A DNA stretch of 34,426 bases. Origin: Methanomicrobiales archaeon (lineage in GTDB: Archaea > Halobacteriota > Methanomicrobia > Methanomicrobiales > Methanospirillaceae). The position numbers and the translations under genes were made by a program. Each line of letters opens with the position of its first letter. Position 1 is the stretch's first letter. The DNA lies in contig JAPKXR010000102.1 in the NCBI GenBank assembly GCA_026394715.1, positions 1 through 34,426 of the forward strand, in the 5' to 3' direction. The notes beneath the pieces were generated by a model, which worked only from the letters and a program-made list of their open reading frames with translations, was not told where the DNA came from and ran no database searches. Below, one piece after another: positions 27,802 through 34,426 of the stretch.

Positions 27802-28547
27802 TAATCGGCCTCAATCCGTGGCGCGAGGAGGTACTCGACATGCCCGTTGCCCCCGGCAATATTGAATGAAAACTTTGCCGGATGATCGATCCCAAGGTGA
27901 ATTTCCACCTCTTCAGCACGGCTCATTACTTTACCCATGTCTTTCATATAATCCAGCGAGAAGAGAGACTTGGCTTCCACACCGTTGATAAAGCTGACTT
28001 CATCCTTACCAAATTCACGCCTGATATGGTCCGTATCGCCCTCAGCGGCCATAAAGAAAATCTGCTTCGCGGCATCGATACCAAGGGCTATCTTATCGGA
28101 TACAACCGCTGCTGCCTTAATTGCAGAGTTAAGTTCGGCCCCGGGAATTGCTACCTTTCCTGGTAATTCTATCGTGGGTGGATTTGGGTCTTTTCGTATC
28201 GTATTCTCATCGAGGAGGGTAATTGAATATTTGTACCCCTGGAAACTGACCTGCAGCTTATGGATATCATCGGTCAATTCGAGGGTAATCATATCGTTCT
28301 TCGCCATCATCCCGAAAATATTCTTCATCTTCGCAATATCAATCCCAAGCTCGCTTCTTGTCGCGGCAAAAGACGAAAACGCCTCTTTTTTCAGAAGTAA
28401 GGAGATCATCGCGACGTTTGCTGTATCAACCGCGCGTGTGCTGATCCCATTCTCATCGGTATGGAGCCTGCACTCGGTAACCAGTGCCGAGATGGCATCT
28501 ATAGATTCTTTAAGGATATCTGCATCAATCGTTGCTTTTAACATCAC
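27801..28547 (-). CDS. pcn: DNA polymerase sliding clamp (PCNA)
   Basis: MLKATIDADILKESIDAISALVTECRLHTDENGISTRAVDTANVAMISLLL; C-terminal YLLAPRIEAD. Confidence 0.95.
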   Translation of the reverse strand: MMLKATIDADILKESIDAISALVTECRLHTDENGISTRAVDTANVAMISLLLKKEAFSSFAATRSELGIDIAKMKNIFGMMAKNDMITLELTDDIHKLQVSFQGYKYSITLLDENTIRKDPNPPTIELPGKVAIPGAELNSAIKAAAVVSDKIALGIDAAKQIFFMAAEGDTDHIRREFGKDEVSFINGVEAKSLFSLDYMKDMGKVMSRAEEVEIHLGIDHPAKFSFNIAGGNGHVEYLLAPRIEAD

Positions 28548-28644
28548 GCACCCCGAATATCACTAATATAAACTATCGCTCATATTTTTAATAATATCTG
28601 ATTTAACTTTAAGCCCTTAAAGAGGGCAGACATGGACGGACACA

Positions 28645-29283
28645 ATGGGTTCACAATGGGGCAGGGATAAGGTCTATGTGCGGGCATTGAAAGAGGGTTA
28701 CCGCTCGCGAGCAGCATATAAGTTGCGTGAGATACAGGAGCGGTACAACATTATCCGCGAAACTGACAATATCGTAGACCTTGGGGCATCACCGGGAAGC
28801 TGGCTCCAGGTAGAGCGTGAACTCACTGCAGGGATTGTGGTTGGTATTGACCTTTCGTATATTCCCCCAATAGAAAATGTTTTTACTTTTATCGGGGATT
28901 TTATGGATCCCCATACGCTTGAAGAAGTTCGGCCACTCCTGCCTTCTACCAGCGTTGTGGTATCTGATGCCTCTCCAAAATTATCAGGACAAAGGACATA
29001 CGACCAGGCCCGGGCAATTAACCTCGGTGAGAACGCTCTTATATTTGCAGAAAAAATCTTAAAACCGGGCGGTAATTTTGTTGTTAAATCATTCCAGGGA
29101 CAGGACTTCAATACCCTCCTCTACCAGGTGCGTGACCATTTTCTCTCCGTGAGAACGTTCCATCCGAAATCCTCACGAAAGGGCAGTACCGAGATCTACA
29201 TCGTTGCAAAAAATTTTACCGGACGCGAATGGAACAGCGGAACCGGAAATATCGGGACAAATGAAACTGAAGGACCCATATAA
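28645..29283 (+). CDS. rlmE: Ribosomal RNA 2'-O-methyltransferase RlmE/FtsJ
   Basis: AYKLREIQERYNII...VDLGASPGSWLQVE...SDASPKLSGQRTYDQARAINL...FVVKSFQG...SRKGSTEIYIVAKNF. Confidence 0.94.
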   Translation: MGSQWGRDKVYVRALKEGYRSRAAYKLREIQERYNIIRETDNIVDLGASPGSWLQVERELTAGIVVGIDLSYIPPIENVFTFIGDFMDPHTLEEVRPLLPSTSVVVSDASPKLSGQRTYDQARAINLGENALIFAEKILKPGGNFVVKSFQGQDFNTLLYQVRDHFLSVRTFHPKSSRKGSTEIYIVAKNFTGREWNSGTGNIGTNETEGPI

Positions 29284-30139
29284 CAGGCCGGTCAGCAACC
29301 TTCGCGTAAGTGTGACCCCGAAATGCAACCTTTCCTGCATCTATTGTCACCGTGAGGGAGAGACCGCACCAAAGGGTTTGCTCAGTACAATTGAAATAGG
29401 GGATGTCCTTTCAACCGCTGCAAAATTTCATATCAAAAGTGTCAAGTTCACGGGTGGGGAGCCGTTGCTACGGGAAGACCTCGTCGATATTGTCGACCTG
29501 GTCCCGAATTCAATGGAGAGTTCAATTACAACCAACGGGATTCTCCTGGCTGACTATGCCGGGGAATTAAAAGAAGCTGGCCTTTCAAGGGTGAATATTT
29601 CGCTTGATAGTCTCAACCCGGACACCTATAAAAAAATCACCGGCAGCGACAGGCTCTCGGATGTGCTCCATGGTATCGATGTGGCTCTCGAGGCAGGCCT
29701 CACACCGATCAAACTGAACATGGTAATGCTCCGGGGGATCAATGATCACGAACTGGAGGATTTTTACGCGTATATCAGGGATAACCGGCACCTTATCCTC
29801 CAGTTAATAGAACTGATGGGGCTGGGGGGGTGTGAATGTCATTCTGATCTTCTGGCCCTCGAAGAGGACCTGGCCGGAAGGTCTACAGTAATTCTTACCC
29901 GCCGGATGCATCACCGGAAAAAATACTGCCTGGACGGGGCTGAGATTGAGGTGGTCAGACCACTCCACAATACCGAATTCTGCGCATTCTGCAACAGGTT
30001 ACGTGTCACGTCGGATGGAAAACTCAAGCCATGCCTCCTACGGACAGATAACCATGTCAATATCCGGGGTAAATCTGGGATCGACCTTGAGAATGCCTTC
30101 ATTGAAGCGGTTAAACGGCGTGCCCCTTTTTACCAGTGA
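29261..30139 (+). CDS. moaA: GTP 3',8-cyclase MoaA
   Basis: DPYNRPVSNLRVSVTPKCNLSCIYCHREG; KFTGGEPLLREDL; TTNGILL; second cluster CAFCNRLRVTSDGKLKPCLL; start trimmed from 29204. Confidence 0.93.
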   Translation: MKLKDPYNRPVSNLRVSVTPKCNLSCIYCHREGETAPKGLLSTIEIGDVLSTAAKFHIKSVKFTGGEPLLREDLVDIVDLVPNSMESSITTNGILLADYAGELKEAGLSRVNISLDSLNPDTYKKITGSDRLSDVLHGIDVALEAGLTPIKLNMVMLRGINDHELEDFYAYIRDNRHLILQLIELMGLGGCECHSDLLALEEDLAGRSTVILTRRMHHRKKYCLDGAEIEVVRPLHNTEFCAFCNRLRVTSDGKLKPCLLRTDNHVNIRGKSGIDLENAFIEAVKRRAPFYQ

Positions 30140-30251
30140 ATGAGGGATCCATGCAGGGGATTCTTCGACCTGGAAGGCCCTGGTTGGCCATATTGTTTCC
30201 CGGGAAAATATCCGGAATTTTTATACAATTCGAAAGGCTAATAGCAAGCGT

Positions 30252-30770
30252 ATGAGTGATGAAAAAGAGTATGCAAATGTCATGGAGTATCTCTACAATA
30301 AGAACCTGGTCCTCCATGATACCGCTATGTTCCACCCGGTCCTTAAATTTTATTTTATTGATGCCCTGGCCCATATCGACTATACACTCGGCCTCCTGAC
30401 CTATACCTATACATCCCCGAGGAATGTCATGTCCGGTGAATACCTCCGGTGGAGAATAGACGAAGAGAAAATAGGTGACCGTGCTCGTTTCAGCAGTTTC
30501 ATCAACTGGTTAAAAGAGACCCACCCAGACAGGTTTGATCGGCTTCCTTTTCTCTGGCAGGTTATCTATGACCGCAATACCAGGGCAAATTACCGGAGTT
30601 TTCGGATTGTTATTGACCCTGACCAGACCACCCCGCTTCCTGCTGCGTTTTTTGCAAAGGCTATCGATGAGTTTTTCAATAATGACTTTTTAAAGAGCCT
30701 CTACAGCGACGCATCCCTCAGCATGCTCTTTGAAGAATTTAAACGGGACGTAATCACCACAGGAAAATGA
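30252..30770 (+). CDS. Conserved-looking hypothetical protein
   Basis: 172-aa ORF ending 1 nt before the M20 gene start; no recognised motif. Confidence 0.65.
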   Translation: MSDEKEYANVMEYLYNKNLVLHDTAMFHPVLKFYFIDALAHIDYTLGLLTYTYTSPRNVMSGEYLRWRIDEEKIGDRARFSSFINWLKETHPDRFDRLPFLWQVIYDRNTRANYRSFRIVIDPDQTTPLPAAFFAKAIDEFFNNDFLKSLYSDASLSMLFEEFKRDVITTGK

Positions 30771-30771
30771 T

Positions 30772-31950
30772 ATGGACGTTGTGCACCTCACCAGGGAACT
30801 CGTGAAGATTAAAAGTGAAAATCCCCCCGGAAATACCGAGGAGGTCATTCATTATATCAAGGGATTTCTTGACAGCCTTGGCGTCCGGACAGATATCATC
30901 AGGAACAGGGGGGGAAGGGACAACCTTATCAGTGCACACCTGAACCATCACCTGCTGCTCTGCGGGCATGTGGACGTCGTGCCGGCAATGGCAGATGGGT
31001 GGCGGCACCCACCATTCTCGGGGGAGATCGAGGACGGGCACCTCTATGGGAGGGGTTCTACGGATATGAAAGGTGGATGTGCGGCACTCCTGTCCTCGTA
31101 CAAACAGCTTCTCGATAAGGGAGTGGAACCTGGTGCAGACTTTCTTTTCGTGTGCGATGAAGAGACAAGCGGGACATATGGGATCAGGTGCGTTCTCTCC
31201 AAGGACCTCCTCCGCCCCTGTGATGTCATTATTGCAGAACCATCCCCTGAGCTACACCCGAATATCGGCGAGAAAGGGCTCTGCAGGATCGATTTGCATT
31301 TCCGGGGAGAACCTGGACATGGTTCATTATACCCAACCCGCGGTGTCAGTGCCGTGATGGAGGCCTATAGAACCCTCGATTATTTGCGCAAAGTACACCG
31401 GCATGAGTACCATGTGGAAGGAGAAGTGGACGAGATTATTGAGCGGTCTTCTGCAGTCCTCCGGGATATCCTGGCCGTTGATGAGGCAAAACACGTACTA
31501 CGGCGGGTCATGTTCAACCCGGGCAGGATCGAAGGGGGGGAAAAAGCCAACATTGTCGCCCAGCATTGCGATCTCCAGCTTGATATCAGGGTCCCGTGGG
31601 GGTGCTCTATACCAGACCTCATCGCAGATATTGCCCGTCATTCACCGGGTGCGGCAATCCAGGAGGTGAGTATTAGTGAGCCCTCGATGACATCCCCGAA
31701 TTGCCGGCTTGTTGGCGTTACCTGCAATGTTATCTCACGGGTTTACGGACTGCCAGCCCAGCCAATTGTCCAGTGGGCTGCAAGCGATGCAAGGTACCTC
31801 CGGGCCGAGGGGTTCCGGGTGGTCGAATACGGGCCCGGGGAAATTATTTCGCTCCATGCCGTTAACGAAAGGGTTTCGATCGAGGCTCTCAGGAAAGCGA
31901 CTGCCGTCTTCGAAGGGATTATCAGCGATTTTAGTGCACCTGAAAACTGA
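30772..31950 (+). CDS. M20-family metallopeptidase (DapE/ArgE-like deacylase)
   Basis: LLLCGHVDVVPAMADGWRHPPFSGEIEDGHLYGRGSTDMKGGCAA; FVCDEETSG. Confidence 0.9.
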   Translation: MDVVHLTRELVKIKSENPPGNTEEVIHYIKGFLDSLGVRTDIIRNRGGRDNLISAHLNHHLLLCGHVDVVPAMADGWRHPPFSGEIEDGHLYGRGSTDMKGGCAALLSSYKQLLDKGVEPGADFLFVCDEETSGTYGIRCVLSKDLLRPCDVIIAEPSPELHPNIGEKGLCRIDLHFRGEPGHGSLYPTRGVSAVMEAYRTLDYLRKVHRHEYHVEGEVDEIIERSSAVLRDILAVDEAKHVLRRVMFNPGRIEGGEKANIVAQHCDLQLDIRVPWGCSIPDLIADIARHSPGAAIQEVSISEPSMTSPNCRLVGVTCNVISRVYGLPAQPIVQWAASDARYLRAEGFRVVEYGPGEIISLHAVNERVSIEALRKATAVFEGIISDFSAPEN

Positions 31951-32063
31951 TACAGGCTCATGTTTACGACAATGAAAAAACATCAAAAATTCCCTTCAGG
32001 CTTTCAGGGATAACCGGTCATTTTTCAGTTGTATCAGCTAAAAAGCGGTACCGATGGATGATG

Positions 32064-33747
32064 AAATTAGGCTGCCAAAAAATTAGGAAGTCACAAAATT
32101 TTTCACATCAGGAGACAGGGATAAGGTGTCGAGAATTCCTCGCTGTTTCTTACCGATTTCTGTAATTAGAAATTTTCCATCTGGCAGAACAAACCATCTG
32201 ATTTTCTCGAGTTCCAAGATTAGTCGAGAGAACGAACACTTTTTCAATAACCCAGTAGTCTGAAGTTGTCTCAGGATATGCATTCTGATAAGCAAACTGA
32301 GGAATGAAATGAACAGGAGCCCTAAGAGAGACTCGCGTTTCTTCACATTGATGGGCATAATCTCAAGATCATTTTTGATAATGTCAAATGCCATTTCAAC
32401 CAGTTCCCGGCTACGGTAGAGGGAGATGCACTCATCCCATCTGAAATCACCCTTATAAATAAGAATAAATAGTCCCATACTATTCACCCGTTGCGACACT
32501 GCATCTTCCTTTACAGTAATGACAAAACGATCATCCACAACATCCCATGAAAGATACGTTGAACACTTATCAGCATGCTTCAAAAAAATTGATGCTGGTT
32601 TCATCTTGGGCTTTAATTCAATTTTTTCAAGAGAAGTAATCACTTCCCGTAGTTTTTGGTAGAACCGTTCCCGGTCATCCTGTTCTCGTGAGGGGCTGTA
32701 ATACCCATAGCCCTTGAACTGTATGCCCTCAATGGTTAGGGATAATGGCTCGACAAATAAGGCCTTGTCATTGAAACTCTGGAGATTATTTATCCGCTTA
32801 ATAGTGCTCTGTATCGCTGATAGTGTCTGCTTCACCACTTTGAATGTACGTGATACAGGCATGATGAACGGGAGCTGATGTTTGGTCAGTGCCTTCAGGT
32901 TTGCTCCTGAACAGAACCCTCTGTCCATGATCAATGTCGATCCACTTATCCCCAGTGTTTCGATTTTTGTGAGAGTATTTTTCAAGGTTGATACATCCAC
33001 AATGCTTCCCGGATACATGTCATAAAAAATTGGAATTCCTCGTTCTTTATCCACAACAAGCGATACATTGACTTGGGGTAAACGGACACCATCCCGGTTG
33101 TGACCATATTCAAAGAATGATATTGCAGAAGTGTAAGAGGAGATCGATGTGATATCATAATAGAGTGTGTTGAGAGGAGAGAGATCCGTGATCAAATCCT
33201 GAAAAAATTTGAAGGGTATACCTTCTTGCCCAATTTTTACGAGCAAGTTACTAAGATATTGCGATGATAGGGGTGTGTCTGGGTATTTGGCAGAGAGGAT
33301 AGTTCCTTCATACCATGATCCAATCTGATTCATCGCTAAAGGTCGGAGCACCCTGTTAAAGGCCAGGGTTAAAACCGCATTAACTTCTTTTTCAGTAAGG
33401 GAATGACCAAGTTGATTTTTGAGATTGTATGCTTCTGCTGTTGCAAAGCAGGGAAGAAACTCCCCATAATTCAATGCCATCTTGGGCACTCCGGAAATTT
33501 CTCTCACTTTGACTGGTTTTCCATCCACAGATTTTCCCAAGTATTTGCTATGCTGTCGTGTTCTTTTTGAAGCTTTATCGTAGTAGTAGGTGATCTCATA
33601 CAGATAATCAATTCCTTTGATCTTTTTGGTCCTGATCACCGTTTTCATATAACAGTATAATTAGGCGGTCTACTATGTATACCTTTCTGGACTCCTTTTT
33701 AAAATTCAAATCCAAATATCAAAAATCTAATCTTGGCAGCCTAATTT
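32064..33747 (-). mobile_element. IS1634-like insertion sequence with perfect 15-bp terminal inverted repeats
   Basis: AAATTAGGCTGCCAA at 32064-32078 and TTGGCAGCCTAATTT at 33733-33747 flank a single transposase. Confidence 0.88.
32083..33648 (-). CDS. IS1634-family (IS4-superfamily, DDE) transposase
   Basis: DITSISSYT...GYNRDG-like GHNRDGVRLPQVNVSLVVDKERGIPIFYDMYPGSIVDVSTLKNTL; LIMDRGFCS; FRWDECISLYRSRELVEMAFDIIKNDL. Confidence 0.9.
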   Translation of the reverse strand: MKTVIRTKKIKGIDYLYEITYYYDKASKRTRQHSKYLGKSVDGKPVKVREISGVPKMALNYGEFLPCFATAEAYNLKNQLGHSLTEKEVNAVLTLAFNRVLRPLAMNQIGSWYEGTILSAKYPDTPLSSQYLSNLLVKIGQEGIPFKFFQDLITDLSPLNTLYYDITSISSYTSAISFFEYGHNRDGVRLPQVNVSLVVDKERGIPIFYDMYPGSIVDVSTLKNTLTKIETLGISGSTLIMDRGFCSGANLKALTKHQLPFIMPVSRTFKVVKQTLSAIQSTIKRINNLQSFNDKALFVEPLSLTIEGIQFKGYGYYSPSREQDDRERFYQKLREVITSLEKIELKPKMKPASIFLKHADKCSTYLSWDVVDDRFVITVKEDAVSQRVNSMGLFILIYKGDFRWDECISLYRSRELVEMAFDIIKNDLEIMPINVKKRESLLGLLFISFLSLLIRMHILRQLQTTGLLKKCSFSRLILELEKIRWFVLPDGKFLITEIGKKQRGILDTLSLSPDVKNFVTS

Positions 33748-33846
33748 AGTGGGGAGTGAGGATGAAAACGTAACGGTCTCAACCCCTCCGGGTTCTACCG
33801 CGGAAATTTTCGTAAAAAAATAATATGGTCTGAATTAACAATACTT

Positions 33847-34426
33847 TTAATAATCTTCCCTCAACATCCGGTCAATTGCCCTGGCAGCTGTTTTTGCATG
33901 ACCCATCGCCAGAATCACTGTTGCAGCACCTGTTGCCACATCGCCGGCTGCGAAGATACGTGGAAGCCGGGTCTTTCCTTCTCCGTCCACCACGACATTT
34001 CCCTTCTTCGCCCGTTCCAACCCCTTAATTTCAGATATTAGGAGCGGGTTTGGTCCCTGGCCGATAGCTTCGATGAACATGTCTGCATCAATGGTGAAGG
34101 TCGCCCCATCTACGGGACGGCTGGTTGGCCTCCCCGTTTCATCCAACGCGCACATCTCCATCTGTATACATTCAACCCCGGTGACACATGAGTCCCCTGT
34201 AATACGAATGGGATTTGCACAGGGCAGGATTTCAACGCCTTCTTCCTTGGCATGAATGACTTCGTTCATCCTTGCCGGGAGGTCCTCCTCGCGACGGCGG
34301 TATACCAGCGTTACCTTCGCACCAAGGCGCCTAGCCACCCGTGCTGCGTCCATGGCGACATTCCCCCCGCCGGCAACCACTACACGACTTCCACTTTTCA
34401 CAGGGGTATCGTGATCGGGAAACTGG
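33847..34426 (-). CDS. NADPH-dependent glutamate synthase small-subunit-like / SudA-type FAD-NAD(P) oxidoreductase, C-terminal part (runs off window)
   Basis: RVVVAGGGNVAMDAARVARRLGAKVTLVYRRREEDLPARMNEV; FAAGDVATGAATVILAMGHAKTAARAIDRML; frame open to the window edge. Confidence 0.9.
   Translation of the reverse strand, partial: QFPDHDTPVKSGSRVVVAGGGNVAMDAARVARRLGAKVTLVYRRREEDLPARMNEVIHAKEEGVEILPCANPIRITGDSCVTGVECIQMEMCALDETGRPTSRPVDGATFTIDADMFIEAIGQGPNPLLISEIKGLERAKKGNVVVDGEGKTRLPRIFAAGDVATGAATVILAMGHAKTAARAIDRMLREDY

Noticed and set aside
33781-33794. AACCC-CTCC-GGGTT hairpin near the IS right end
   Set aside because: 5-bp stem without a convincing U-tract; weak as a terminator.
1-34426. 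CRISPR array, rRNA, prophage or defence island
   Set aside because: No regularly spaced direct repeats, no rRNA-like sequence, and no Cas, capsid, terminase, restriction or toxin-antitoxin-like proteins among the ORFs. The RHH protein is division-linked rather than a toxin-antitoxin component.

Overview
The window is chromosomal DNA from a methanogenic euryarchaeon. The Methanomicrobiales-like assignment is inferred from gene content (FtsZ2, PCNA/PriL, Alba, S17e, RaSEA, CobY, HypC, PEGA-type surface proteins). Most of it is ordinary core genome: dapA/dapB/asd with S17e and Alba, pcna-priL, rlmE-moaA, cobY-cobD, and cdrS-ftsZ2. There are several secreted or surface proteins, one tRNA-Ser and one complete IS1634-like insertion sequence. 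Main points for a second look: (1) a three-gene cassette at about 2.5-6.1 kb encoding a pyruvate-phosphate-dikinase-like protein without the C-terminal PEP/pyruvate barrel, a PhoU/DUF47-like helical protein and a small unknown protein. The PhoU-like gene is broken by an apparent 1-nt frameshift, and the missing 55 codons can be read directly from the sequence. (2) An 11-bp-phased TGTCWGWC repeat array upstream of the RHH regulator (CdrS-like) and ftsZ2 that looks like a helically phased autoregulatory operator. (3) A 58-aa two-TM ORF, below the ORF-track cutoff, antisense to the priL 3' end. (4) A tRNA-Ser(UGA) gene with a pyrimidine (C) at position 37. (5) A pair of covarying REP-like hairpins. 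No database searches were possible. Family names rest on motif recognition.
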